64,000 bases of DNA from Parietaria judaica. Lineage: Eukaryota > Streptophyta > Magnoliopsida > Rosales > Urticaceae. Below are positions 51,403 to 63,705 of the stretch, piece by piece. The notes beneath the pieces are model-generated. The model saw only the letters and a list, made by a program, of their open reading frames with translations, had not been told where the DNA came from and ran no database searches. The stretch covers positions 6,045,501 through 6,109,500 of the forward strand of contig OX940870.1 in NCBI GenBank assembly GCA_954871525.1, read 5' to 3'. How positions within the stretch are numbered: position 1 is the stretch's first letter; every line of letters begins with the position of its first letter. The position numbers were made by a program, and so were the translations under genes.

Positions 51403-52470
51403 ATTCACCAACACCAATTTTTTCAGTCCCTCTAAAATATGTAATTTATAAATTTGTACTTATTTGTAAAATTATATTATAATATTTATCCCTAAAATGA
51501 TATATATATATATATATTAATTTTCAATCATAAATTTATCATATTAAATATATGTAAAAGACCACAAAAGTAAATAAACATCATTACCGAAAGAAAATAA
51601 CATTGATATTAATACCAAAAGATTACAGTTCATTTTATTTTATTTGTGTTGTATGTCATTCTATTTAAATAAATATTAACACTAATTTGTATGTTTTTAT
51701 ATTTTGTATTATTTTATGGATGGATAGTTTATTAAAATAATAAATAAGAGGTAAAATTGAAAGATACTAAATAAATATAAGTGTACGAAGATAAATAAGA
51801 AAAAGTAATTGAATATTGAATTAATATTTTAATTTAGTGTTAAAAGTAGAGTTCAGATGGAGATGGAGTAGTGTTTGATGTGACATGTACGGCAGAACAT
51901 AGGCGAAACCAAGTTTTGTCGCCAACAAGGGCTAAGATATGTGAAAAGATTAAAAAAGGGGGAGGAAAGCAAAATAACTAAAAAAATATAAGTACTTAAC
52001 TAAAGATTTTGGAATAGTTAAGACTTAAGAGGGTTAGAACTTAGAACCTCTTCAATAATGTGTAGTAAAAAAATGAAGTTGTCCGATAAATAGAGATGGT
52101 CTTATACTCTTATTGGGTTTTCATTTTTCAATAGAAGGCATTTGAGTAGCCTGGCAATGACAAGCTCTAGGAGAAGTCAATAAAGAGACGAGGAAAAATA
52201 GACAATATCAGTCTTGGAGATATTTTATAAATTAGTTTACCATAGAGAATAGTCAACCCTAGATTATAGTCAATATCATTATACTAGTCTTTAAAAATTA
52301 CATATTTTATAGGTCTTAGTTCTTACGATCAGTACAAGATTCAATTCAATACTAGCACCAAACACCAATAACACAAAATACGATTCGTAACTCATAATTA
52401 AGTTACTTGAAAACACACTTTCGAGACGTTGAGTTTTTATTTTTCTTCAACCAAGGGCATTAAATTAGTA

Positions 52471-52513
<43 letters not shown>

Positions 52514-54267
52514 ATATATGTAACTGCAGTGAAAGTACATATGTTTTGTTACTAAGTGCAATTTAAAGTTTTATGCTTTTATTTTTTTACGGCAAAAGTA
52601 TTATATGATATCATTTTGTTGACAAATAATCTAGAGATATTATTAGTTTATATCATTTACGACGTTAAATTAATATTTGAAAATAATAGATTGCATTTTG
52701 TTTTGTCATGTCAATAAACTGCTAAAGTAAATATGTTTATCATTTAGTTAGTTTATTCTTTATATATGTTTTAAAAAGAAAAAGTTCATCTATATGTTGT
52801 TGTTTTGTTTACAAACTTAAGTCTTCAAAGGTTAATGTAAAATAATAATAATGGATTTATTCAGCGACTTATCTACCAATAAAAGAATAGAATATATCAT
52901 TCTATTTTTCAAACATAGAAATTAAATTACAAAAAATTAAATAATATTTATAGTATAACCTTAACGCGAATAATATCAACTCAAAATACGTATAGAAACA
53001 TGGGTGGATGCACCTTATAGGAACCACCCCTTGTATTTTTAAAAATGCATAAATGTTACCCTAATTCTTGAAAATCTATTCAAATAACCCCCTTCCCCCA
53101 AGCCCAAACACAACCAACCCCAAAACCGAATTGGGAACCAACCCCAAAATCCAAGCTCAATTCTTCTTCCCGTATTCCTCCGACTCTAAATTTAGTTTTT
53201 TTTTTTTTTTTTAACTCACCCTCCCTCCGAATCCTAGTTCCGCCACTGCGTAGGAACACTTTACGAATGAAGTAAAAATCGTGACAATATAAATATTTAC
53301 ACACATATATATATATATAATATTCAACTTTAGAAGTCAGATAGAAACAATAAAGAGCGTAGGTCCCGTAAAAGAAGACACGGTCGTTTTAAATACCCCT
53401 TTGCATACGATCGAAGGTCTAAAGAAACTCTCATCAGTGATCAGATTGGTATGGGGACCCACTGCGCAGGATCGCCACGTGAGAAGGCATGGGCATCACC
53501 TGATCACACCTCACAACGTAACCCTAACGCCATTTGATCAACACTACAATATATACCCCATTATATGTGTGTGTATATATATATATAATGATATACTTTA
53601 GACCAAAATATCATGTCGTACGCTTCATATTCAGGCTCCTCGTGTCACTGCATGCGGCCATCAACTTCATCTTCCTTCCCATAACAACAGCCACTTAATT
53701 AAATGAAATACCATATAGTCAAGTCAACGACTCAAATATTGAGTCAACCAGAAATGAAAATGTCCATATAAATATATATATATATATGTATAGGAGCTCA
53801 TGGCATGACAAGTATCTCATACGTAAGAACTTATATTATATAATTTAAATATACATACATTGTTTTTTAGGTGTCCTTAAATTTTTTATGACCATTTTTA
53901 ATCTTGAGAGGTCAAGAGCAATAGTATCGTGATTATCGTCCTAATATTGTTACATGATAATGTTTTTAAATTGTACTTACACCTCTAGCTCTTATCCTTA
54001 CTATGCTTTCTCATCATTTCAGTAGAATTGAAATCGTTACGTTCGTAACATATACATGTACTATACATATATTGGCCCACTCCTAGCTATTATAAGCGAG
54101 CAACGTCGGTACTTCGGTTTTCAAATTTAAAGGTCTCAATTTTTATATGTTCGTTTATATTAAAGGTAATATAAATAAAATCAAGTTGTAAATACATAAT
54201 GCCCCGACAATTTACTTTGCATATATTACTTTGATAAAACACGACAAACAGAGAGCCAAGATTTTAA
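51403..54267. other. intergenic, no gene seen
   Basis: AT-rich, with (AT)n at 52473-52509. A hAT-like right end (CCGCCACTG) at about 53248 has only a weak possible partner near 52999. No coding region. Confidence 0.4.
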
Positions 54268-54456
54268 GGGCTGGCTCGGACAATAGGCAAACAAGGCAGT
54301 GCCTCGGGAACCCAAATTATAAGAATCTTAATTTTGTAGATATATTATTGTATACTTGCTTAAATACAAAATATAATTTTAAAATATTTTAAGGGCTCCA
54401 AAATTTTACTTAGCATAGGACTCCGACAAAACGCTACAAACCGTCGGTCCTATCCT
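54268..54456. mobile_element. eroded short hAT copy
   Basis: AAGGGCTGGCTCGG, AGGCAAACAAGGCAGTGCCT and the closing GGGCTCCAAAATTTTACTTAGC follow the order of the terminal sequences of the 15472-16337 element, with many changes. No clean duplication. Confidence 0.4.
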
Positions 54457-54494
54457 TCTAATAACATTATCTTTTTCAAAATAAAAAAAAATGC

Positions 54495-55110
54495 TTCAAC
54501 AAATAGAATTAAATCTAGTGGAAAAAGTAGAGAGATGTCCGCAAGGCAAGTTTTGGAAAATGGGGATCCCAATAAAATGCTTTGAAAAGAAGTTGTCGTT
54601 GAACGCAACGCCATATTTCATCACGTCGTAGCTTTCACTGTTTTCAACAAAAGCATCGCAGTAGCCAACGTGGCAGTCGCCTATTGGGTCCTGCCTCGCA
54701 CTTTTGTTCTGGGTGTGTCCCACGTGCGAGTGTTCTTCATCACGTGCAGGGTCGTTCTCAGTCGCTGAGAGTTGACCCAGCTTGCCTTGAGCCCTATCCA
54801 CAGCGAGTCCTTTAAGGCCCTACTTGAAAACGTCGCACAGCCTCTGATTGAAGACTCCCAAGTCGTGTATTGAGCACTATACAGTGTCACGGGACATTGC
54901 TCCAAGTGTGTTATTATACCTAGTGCTTTCCATGTGGGAACGGCACTTCGCGGGTGGAGCTGTCCCGATCAACATTTTCGGTGGGCACCCGTGCTCGGGT
55001 TAACACCAGGCACAAGTTGCCGTATTAGTTGTTGAAATTGGACGAACAAAACCTGTCCGCACAAATTAATAGGGGGAAGTTCTTGATGCCCGAGCAGATT
55101 CGACTGTCCC
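54495..55110 (-). other. GC-richer segment, possible decayed gene fragment
   Basis: Two overlapping minus-strand frames (54905-54681 and 54801-54496) run through a segment clearly richer in GC than its flanks. One reads GDCHVGYCDAFVENSESYD; I do not recognise it. There is no full-length frame. It may be a captured or decayed gene piece. No transposon ends were found around it. Confidence 0.25.
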
Positions 55111-56767
55111 CACTAAATTCAAATTCGTTATTAAAAATAAAATAAAATAATGTATATCACATTTAGACAAATTTATTACCATGATGTAGTGGAAATTGTT
55201 AGTCATATTTTATCTCTCTCATTCTAAGAGATCATAGTTCAAATCTCATCGACATCATTTTTTTCTTCTGTATTTGTGGGTTTTTTTTTTTATATTCGTA
55301 TTCATCTCTTAGTACGTATAAGCCATAAAGATTCTAAGTAATAATTTTTTACAATTGTATCACTAAATATTTTATTGAATCTTGAAAATTAATAATTAGA
55401 AATACTTTTTGATATCATATTGTATTTTAAATTTTTTGATTAAATATTTTTGCCTTGTGAAAATTCCTGGCTACGGCCCCAGTTTCTGTATAGGTACGGA
55501 CGATCCGTCCTAAAAATTATCATAATTTAAAAAAAATTGTTGTTTTAAATTATTTTTATAGTATTATAAACGGGTATGTAGTTGTAGGCTTGTAGCAGGA
55601 TATGAGCGCAGGCTGCCTATGACCTAATGAGCGCGGGGAACCCTCGCCCACCCGTTTGGAAAACTTAGTTAGACCTTATGGGGCATGGCACAAATTTCTC
55701 GCTTTATATCGTTTTCCTTACGGTGTTATCAAGTAGCACAATGGGGTTTCCTCATTTATTGATGTTTATGGTATTGTGTTGTTAGAGATAAGATTAGTTT
55801 TTTTTCAAAATGTGTATTCATTCTAGGAGAATGTATTTGGGTTTTGAGCAAATCGGGGTTCATTGTCATCATGTGAGCGACGCCGACTTTGTCTTCAACA
55901 TATTAATGTGTGTGTATATATGTAGATTTAGTAAGTTAATGGGATATTTTGATTCAATCATGGGAATCCAAGATATTATTTAAATCGTGAAGGATTAGTA
56001 CTAATCCAATTCCTTGAAAGAGAGGTTGGCGAGTGTACAATGTATCATATATATTATATATTGTGGGATTGAAAATATATACAAGATATGTGTTCATTGC
56101 ATGCTACTACTATATACATAAAATAAAACAATACATACAATCTTCATAGATTTATGAGGAAACACTAGTTGTTCAAACTTGAAACGTAGTTAATTTTATT
56201 TTGTTTTATTAATTGGAGGAGTGTGTGAATTGAACCAAATATGCACGAGGAGAAATGATCAACCTTGAGTTTTTGATTTCACGAGAGATTCATGTTTCTC
56301 GCTGTGAATTTCACAAATTTAATTATCTGGGTATAATTTGTATTAATTGAAGAAGATGTATACAGATAAGTATATTTATTTATTTGTTGATAAAAGTTTT
56401 TTTTTCTTTGTAAATGATTCTATTGATCGAAATTACTTGATATATTTGGAGTGAGTATCCTTCTTTTTAATCTCATGAATTAAATTCAAGATATCACAAT
56501 GTGACAAGAGTAGAATTATTTCACTTGGTAATAGGGGCGAGTATTCGTTGTAATTTTTTAGAAATATTAGAACCAAATACGATATTTCACGAATATCTTA
56601 TTTTTAAAGATCAAAACCGCATTAACTGTATATTCGGTATCAGGTGTTCGGTTGCGGTAATATTGATTTTTTTTTCTCTCGCATTTTTAGTTTTTAATAT
56701 CCACATCTACATAAACTGACTACTAATATTTCATAAGATTATACATTAAAAACAAACTACTAAATAC
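55111..56767. other. intergenic, no gene seen
   Basis: AT-rich. A weak tRNA-like box pair near 55180-55260 and a hAT-like end at about 55468-55482 (CTGGCTACGGCCCC) have no partners. A possible hAT left end (TAGGGGCGAGTATTCG) lies at about 56533. Confidence 0.35.
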
Positions 56768-57330
56768 CATGGTTCTAAATGCCGATATCGATGTAGTTTC
56801 TCACTATCCATTTTACCGATATATCACTTGTCGGCGGATAAATGGGAAGAAGTTGATACAACGCTTGCCTATAACACCCCATAATTTTTTATGGATATAT
56901 CCCTTGCTTATTGAAATATCAACGGATATTTATGAAATATTTTTGATATTTCAATCATTTTTTTATATAGTTTATAAGTTACCTATTCAATAAATATGAC
57001 ACATAGTTATAGAGTAGAAAACACTCATAAATCATAACATAACACAAACATATAACATAAAAGTCATAACTCATAACATAATGTCGACATAACATAAAAT
57101 AAACTAGGCATCATAAAAAAGTCATAGAATACGAACATAAACACGAAGCACGGTTCTAAATGCCGATCTCGATGTCATTTCACACTCTCCATTTTACGGA
57201 TATATCGCCTGCTCATGGATAAATGGGAAGAAATAGATATATCGATTTCATGTGAATATCGTATTGCATTTCTTGTTTTCTGGGCACTTCGTGGATATAT
57301 CGACGACATATCAGTATATTTAAAACCATG
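56768..57330. mobile_element. hAT-type MITE
   Basis: Ends CATGGTTCTAAA and TTTAAAACCATG are inverted with one mismatch. A perfect 8-bp duplication CTAAATAC flanks it (56760-56767 and 57331-57338). Inside, about 90 bp starting GGTTCTAAATGCCGAT is repeated directly at about 57152. Non-coding. Confidence 0.82.
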
Positions 57331-57338
57331 CTAAATAC

Positions 57339-58115
57339 TAATGTTATTCATAACTTAAATACTAATGTACACCGAGAGAGTAGAGAAGCAAAATCATTTG
57401 ACGTGTTGGTAGGTGCAGTCAATAGAAAATAAAATATAATATAAGATTTAGTTAAAGCGGTAAAATCGGATAAGCAATTGTGGTTTCAGATTAAAACCGG
57501 AAACTTGTTTTAACCTAATTCGGTATTCGATTTTTTCTTGGTATATTCAATTGGGGTTTAACCGGTAACGATTTAATTATTTTTCGATAAAAAAAATAGT
57601 TTTACAACTTTTTTGTTGATCCTAATAGGTCATGTCAGTGGGAATGGACTGACTGGTGCTCGAATGAAAAGAATACGTCACTTTGCCAAACGACTTAATT
57701 ATGCGGTAATAAAGGACCCCTATTTGCCTTCAAATAATTGTTTTGTTTGACCATGCCCAACCACTATTTTACACAAGTCTAATTAATCACCTCCAAACAC
57801 TTTGGAGTTTGGACACAAATTTCTCTGTCTCAACGACTGAGTTATCTTTACTTTCCAATATATTGTTTGACAAAGTCGGAACTATACTGGTCAGTCTCTT
57901 TTGAATGCCATTAAGTTGGTTCCAAAGATGAAAGCAACACTTAAAAAAAAAGGCCTTTTATTGCACAGCCAAGGCAAACCCAAGTTTTGTTTATCAGTTG
58001 TGAGTTGCTAAAACCGTCTCTTAAGCAAGTTCTCCTCTAGAAAGGCCAGTGGTCACAGCATTTACAAATGAAATCCACTTAAATGTTGCATCACTCAAAG
58101 CCAAGGGCCCATTTC
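57339..58115. other. intergenic and 3' flank of the omega-amidase gene
   Basis: No gene is supported. Positions 57440-57590 contain ACCGGTAACG-like words typical of degenerate hAT elements. Confidence 0.4.
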
Positions 58116-61049
58116 TCACTCAGAATTCTGCCTCTGAACATCTACCAGCTGGTAAAGATCGCCCCGACGCTGCTTCAGTAACGGAAGGTTCGTCCTGAAT
58201 AATTAAAAAAACAAAAAAGGAGTTTACATTGATAATAAGATTGATACGATTAATCAAATAAGAGATGACTCGTAAGAAAATACACAACCTTCTGAGCTCC
58301 ATTAGGGAATAGTCGATCTCTGCAATGACAATCGTCTCTTCATGTTCCGTCGTGGCCAGGACTTCCCCGAACTGAGTCAATCACGTTTTTGGTCAACTTC
58401 TTGTTATGATCATCGTATAACATAGGATTTGCTAATCATTAAAAAAATACTTATATGATTGTTAGTTTCAACTTACAGGCCCGACTAGGGTGGAGTGACC
58501 CCACGCCACGTAACCAGCTCCGGCATCTCGAGCTGGTGAGCAAGTCGCTACGTACATCTGCCAGTTCAAAAGAAAAGAATTCCCAAGCTTCATCAACTAG
58601 ATTTTTTAACTAGGAAGCTAATTAAATCATAGAGAAAGCAGCATATGATGTATCATGTAATACTTGTTACAAGTGGAATGATACAGAGAAGATTAGCATG
58701 GTCCCTGCGCAAGGATGACATGCACAAATCGAGAAATGGTCCCAAAAAAAAAAGTAAGATGCATGACCACATTCCTAACTTCATGACGTGGAATTAGATT
58801 TCCCTGAGAAAAATTATATATTCTGGGAAACGGATAATTAGGAAACGACAGTGCAAATCAAGCATAGCGAGTGGTTAATCAGTACCTGATTATCTACAGC
58901 CCTGCATATCATTGAAAAGGAAAACAAGAATCAGAATGGCAATGATAGTGATAGTGATGTTATCGAAATTAAACCTCGAAAAGAAAAGATATATTACGAT
59001 AGAGCAAGTATTTACTTATCGAGAAACTCTTTAGAGTAGCCAAATATAAAAAAGGTACCGAAAAGATATCATACCTTGCTCTTTGAAGTAATTCCCAGTG
59101 CAGCGGCCCGGTAGTCATGTTAAATGCCCCAGGATAGCAGAGCAAATGAGCACCTAACGTGAATATTTATTATCCCATCAAAATTTATTGATTCAAATGG
59201 TGAATTCAATACTCTTATTCAGTGAAATAAAAATGCAGGAAACCAAAATCACAAAGTCAAGAGGAAAGTCCGACCTCGTGCTGCATAAATCATGGCTAGC
59301 TCCTGAAATCGAAGATCGTAACAGATACCTATGCCAATTCGCCCTACATCTGCATAGCTTTCTTAAGATTATTTTTATGCAGAAGATATTTTTACATTTT
59401 TAAAGTGAAATAATATTTAGGGAAAATATATGAGCAAGATGGTTACCAAACCTGTGTCGACAATGGTAGGAGTCTTGCCAGCGGTTAGTGTCTTCGATTC
59501 GATAAATGTAATTTTTCCGGGGATGTCAATATCAAAAAGATGTATCTGCAACACATGTATAGCCCAAATTATAGTTTTCATTTTTTTTATTGTCTCAAGT
59601 CGATAAGGCTTAAGGGTATCATCTTACAATGAATTTAGTATTAAGGTTTCCAATCCTATATATAGGCGCCTAGTCAATCTAGGTTTATCAGTCATGTTTG
59701 ATTGGTGGAAGATTCTTTCTAACCAACGTTGGAAGAATTTGTCCGGTCTAACTCTCAAATTAGTTCCCAGTCTTAAGTTAGTTCTCTTTGAATTCTAATT
59801 CCGGTGCTATCATATTGAATCAACAGTTACCACGATAAGAGTTAGAAAATGTGAAAAACCATTCCAAGTAAATAATAAATCTACCTTCCTGTGTTTAGCT
59901 TTCAGCTCTCCATCAGAGCCGAAAACACAGCAAGTATTGAACAAACGACCTCCACAGCGTTCTGCAATAGACCCTCCAACAATAGTGATCTTAAGGAGAC
60001 GAGCAACTTCAGACAGCATAGTTGTCGAGGGAGATGCATCGCCACCCTTGCAAATATCTTCAGCGTAAACCGGGAAGCAATCATTTGAATACGGGCTGTT
60101 CCATATTTCCTGACAAGAAAAAGAAAAACAAAATCTTCAGAACACAATCATTGAATCTTCATAGGGAAATCGTATCTTCTCCATAAATCCATGATTATAA
60201 ATACACACACAGTAATCTCTACTTTGCCAAATATTCGAGTTGAGCTTTCTAGTTTCTACAATCGCATGAATGTTGAATCGTCTTTTCTGTTCTGAATAAA
60301 TCAACTTGACATCGGTCAATCTAAACGATATCTTGAATCATGATCATTTCCTGCAAATAATTAACCCAAAAGCTGGTCTAACCATACTCAACTAGTGTTC
60401 AGACTTCAGATTACCACTAACCTTCACTAAAACAAAGAGTAACACATTCATAAAGCTTCAAATATTGTATGTCCCGAACCCAAAACTAAGTAAAACCCAT
60501 ATATTCAATACGGATTTCAATTGAAAACCAATCAGAAAATCTGCAAAAAAAAAAAAAAAACAAAAAAAAAAAAACTCACGGGAAGTAGGACGAGCTTAGC
60601 ACCCTTAGAAGCAGCTTCCTCGATGGCCTTGCGAGCGTGCGCGATGTTCCTCTCCTTGTCGGGCGTCACGGAAAGCTGACACAGCCCGATCTTAAACTGA
60701 AACAAAGCAAACCAAAACAAATCCCCCAAAACCCAGCTCAACGTTGAGCCCAAACAGCAGATAAGCACAGCTTCAACCGCTATAAGATCCCGGAAATTGA
60801 ATGGTTGTGCCTTGCCTTGGTGATGGGAGGAGCGGGCAAGGGGAGCGCCGGTGGGAGCCGAGCGAGTTCGGGGCTGTACGAGGAAGCCATTGTTGAGGAG
60901 GAGCGAGTGGCGATCTTGCTGGTGCGGATTTGGGGGGTTGTGGTGAAGCTGAGGAGACTGGTTCTGTGAAAGAATGAAGGGGTTGATGAGCGAGAGAAGC
61001 GGAGATTGAGATTCTTGGAGCTTATCAACGATGACACGGCTGATTTCAT
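58116..61049 (-). CDS. NLP3: omega-amidase, nitrilase-like protein
   Basis: A carbon-nitrogen hydrolase that removes the amide of alpha-ketoglutaramate and alpha-ketosuccinamate. Ten exons: 61049-60816, 60696-60580, 60109-59885, 59545-59452, 59349-59275, 59153-59075, 58901-58886, 58557-58477, 58371-58289, 58194-58116. They total 1083 nt, or 360 aa; Arabidopsis NLP3 is about 369. Nitrilase triad: Glu118 (LVLLPE), Lys192 (KHRK), Cys233 (GICYDLRF). Residues 1-53 are Ser/Thr-rich like a plastid transit peptide; a second Met at 54 ([13 protein letters not shown]) would give a cytosolic form. Oddities: the first intron has a GC donor (AAG/GCAAGG), and exon 7 is only 16 nt. A U6 snRNA pseudogene lies in intron 7. 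Every junction keeps frame, so the gene looks functional. Confidence 0.95.
58672..58754 (+). pseudogene. U6 snRNA retro-pseudogene
   Basis: TGGAATGATACAGAGAAGATT, then AGCATGGTCCCTGCGCAAGG and AAATCGAGAAATGGTCCC follow U6 snRNA with few changes. The conserved 5' stem-loop and its pol III promoter are missing. It ends in A10 rather than a T-run terminator. It lies in intron 7 of the omega-amidase gene, antisense to it. The A tail and 5' truncation point to retroposition. Confidence 0.88.
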
Positions 61050-61390
61050 CTCACTTCGCTCTCACTCTGACCTCTCTTTTACTTCACTTTCTAATTTCTT
61101 ACACCTTTGTCTCGTGTTTTTTTTTTTTTTTCATTTTAATTTTTTATTTAAACCATACGGCAACAAATCTAATGTCGTTTGTATTTCAATCAGACAGAAA
61201 ACTTTGTGTCGTTTATAAGAAACGACGTATAAATGATTTGTCATGACTCATTTATTGTTTAGCAAAAATGAGGGCCAACATTATTCGTTTACAAACAACA
61301 TAATCTTATGTGGTGGTGTACGTAACCGCATGATATTGTTAACGACAAAAGAAGCAAGAAACGACATGTAGCACATCTCTAGTTGGGCCC
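61050..61390. other. upstream region of the omega-amidase gene
   Basis: Probable promoter and leader on the minus strand; T-rich, no TATA box that I would trust. No other gene. Confidence 0.35.
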
Positions 61391-61840
61391 CGGATCTGGA
61401 ATCAACGTTTTCCAAAATCAAAAACCACATTCGGATTTTAAATGTTTTTTAAACCCGATTGTTCCGGATGTGGATTTAAACCCGGATTTTAATATCAAAA
61501 TTCAAATTAAAAACCCGGATCTGAATTAATTAATAAAAAGTAAAGATAAATAAAACACCTTTTTTAATAGAAAAAATAGTTTTGAATGCTAAATCTTTTA
61601 CTAAAGTATTAAGTTACAAAAATATGAAAAATAGCATAGAATATTATAGAGAAAAGTACTTAACATTAAAATAAATTAAAAAGCGGGTTTGAATGACCCC
61701 AAAACCCGTAACCGGTTTGTAATCCGGATGCGGTTTTGAAATATATGTTCCGCTTTAATACGGTTGCGGTTTTTTAACTATTCCGATCCGGATGCGATTA
61801 AAAACCCGTATTTCGAGTTTTTTTACACCCCTAGACTTTG
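61391..61840. mobile_element. degenerate hAT-like element
   Basis: Right end TTTTTACACCCCTAG matches the hAT terminus TAGGGGTGTAAAAA. The body repeats CCCGGAT, AATCCGG and CGGATCTG words as in the element at 21741. The left end near CTAGTTGGGCCCC is poor and no duplication was found. Confidence 0.4.
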
Positions 61841-62123
61841 TGTTACTTTTGCCCAAGGGAACAAACTATTACGATGGACTCGATACCACCGAATCAGCAA
61901 AGTACGACATTTGAATAACCACCAACAAACCGAACCGTCGCTTCTACACAATCCCAACGGTAATTAACTGTCACTCGGCCCCTACTTCTTCACAGCCCCA
62001 ATTCAACTACAACCTCCATAACCATAAACCTTCTCGCAAACCCTCTTGCACGATTGACACATTCCTCAACTCGAACGACCCTCAGTGGCGGCGCTCGGTC
62101 TTCACGCGCCGCCGCCGCAGGGA

Positions 62124-63705
62124 ATGGAAGACCACCATCTGTTCTTCGGCGTCCACGAAAGCCCCTCACTGGATGACATCTTCGCCGCCGACAAAAAATG
62201 CACCGTCTTGACCGATGCGCCCCCGGCGGCGAATGACGACAATGCCGGTAAACAACTTGTGTTGTTAGGCGAAAACACTGGTGGTGGTAATGGTATCATG
62301 GAGGACGAAACCGCCCTTTGGCTTTCGCTCAGTGAAGAAGTTACTGCCTTCCCGGAAAATGGGGGTGGTCGTCGGGCTGGGCCCGAGGCGGGTTCTTCTG
62401 AATCTCGCGACAATCATCACCGAGAAATCGGTAACGATCACCGGAAGTTCTGTGCACAGGAGAACATGGAATTACCGGCAGATAACTGTAGCTTTTGCCA
62501 AATACTTAGAGAAATTATTCACTTCAATTATGGTGAGTGCATATGAAATCTTAATTGCTAAATCTCGCACATATTTATAGAAATATAATAATTTGATTTC
62601 TTTTTTTTTTCTTTCTCGAATGAAGAACACAACAGTTATACGAAACTTGAGATCCACGGAAGACTTGGCGTGATTCGCCACGCCGTTCTGGAGACGAACA
62701 TCGCTAAGGTGGCGAAGAGCGATTCGGGGTATGATCGTGAATCTGAAATGCTAGAGTAAGCTTTTCACAAACTTACTGCTTATAACTTGTTCATTAAGTA
62801 ATCATGGATTTTGTGATGAATAGGATTTGCCTTTGCCTTTCTCTTTTTGTCGAAAACTAGTTTCTCTAGTAAAAGTACAGAGGAAGTGAAGCAGTTCCTC
62901 TCAAGCTACTGCTCGCAGAGAACCGAAGAAGGCTACGTCATGTTGAACGATCCGATGTCCGTCTTCTACGAGGCTCTCTCCGTCGGCCTCTCGCCTCAGG
63001 AAATTCTCCACAACCCCGACTTTTTTCCGGGAGGTAATTAATTCCTTCTTCGCTTCACGGGAAGTACTCATTGTTCAACTGAATTAATTTTCAATATCTG
63101 TTACAGGAGAATCAAACCACGAGAATAATGAAGAACATGAACGCAATCAGCGAGAGGAAGTCGAAGAAGTGAAAGAGACGACGACGACGAAGAGCACGAC
63201 TTCCTTATCAGCCCAGGTTAGACAAATCTTCGAGGTTAAAGGCATTTGAGTTTTGCATTGATTCATTAACATGGTTATGATTTGCGGCTGCGGTGTTTGT
63301 GGACTAGAATTACAGAGGAAGCGAACGGCGAGGTTGACGCTCGTTGATCTACGTGAGGTCTTTCATCTCGCGCTCGTCGAGGCCTCCAAGAAGATGGAGG
63401 TTTGCTCGACGGTTTTGAAGAAGATTTGTCGCAGAGACGGAATCAACAGATGGCCTCATAGAAAGGTTTTTACTCTTACTTTCCTCTTCTTTTCGCTTTC
63501 GATCTTTGTTCTTTCACCGTGACGGAGGCCTAATATGCTTCTTTTTTGGTGGAATTTGCAGCTGAATAGCGTGAAGAAGAAGATAGCGGAATTGGAGCCA
63601 GATTTGAGTTCGAGTGACGCAGAGACCAGAGACGAGGCTCGAGAGAAAATCGAAGCACTTCGGCGAGAAGCCAAGGATGCTTGCGGCGGAATTAGTGTTT
63701 TATAA
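62124..63705 (+). CDS. RWP-RK domain transcription factor (RKD-like)
   Basis: A plant RWP-RK DNA-binding protein. Six exons: 62124-62532, 62626-62755, 62861-63033, 63107-63216, 63316-63465, 63562-63705. They total 1116 nt, or 371 aa. The start is MEDHHLFFGVHESPSLDD, the first ATG; the frame is open upstream only through a GTG. The N-terminal half has no domain I know. Residues 275-340 carry the RWP-RK region: LTLVDLREVFHLALVEASKK, VLKKICRRDGINRWPHRK, then LNSVKKKIAEL. The RWPxRK core is intact as RWPHRK. After it comes a charged helix (ETRDEAREKIEALRREAKDA) that may form a coiled coil. It is closer to the RKD type than to NIN-like proteins, since no PB1 domain follows. Its target genes cannot be told from the sequence. 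Confidence 0.9.

Noticed and set aside
52990..53260. Possible hAT MITE ending in CCGCCACTG
   Set aside because: The left terminus matches poorly and the candidate duplication (CGTATAGA versus CGTAGGAA) is only 6 of 8.
53080..53304. 74-codon minus-strand frame
   Set aside because: It covers a poly(T)/poly(A) run and a transposon-like end; low-complexity product.
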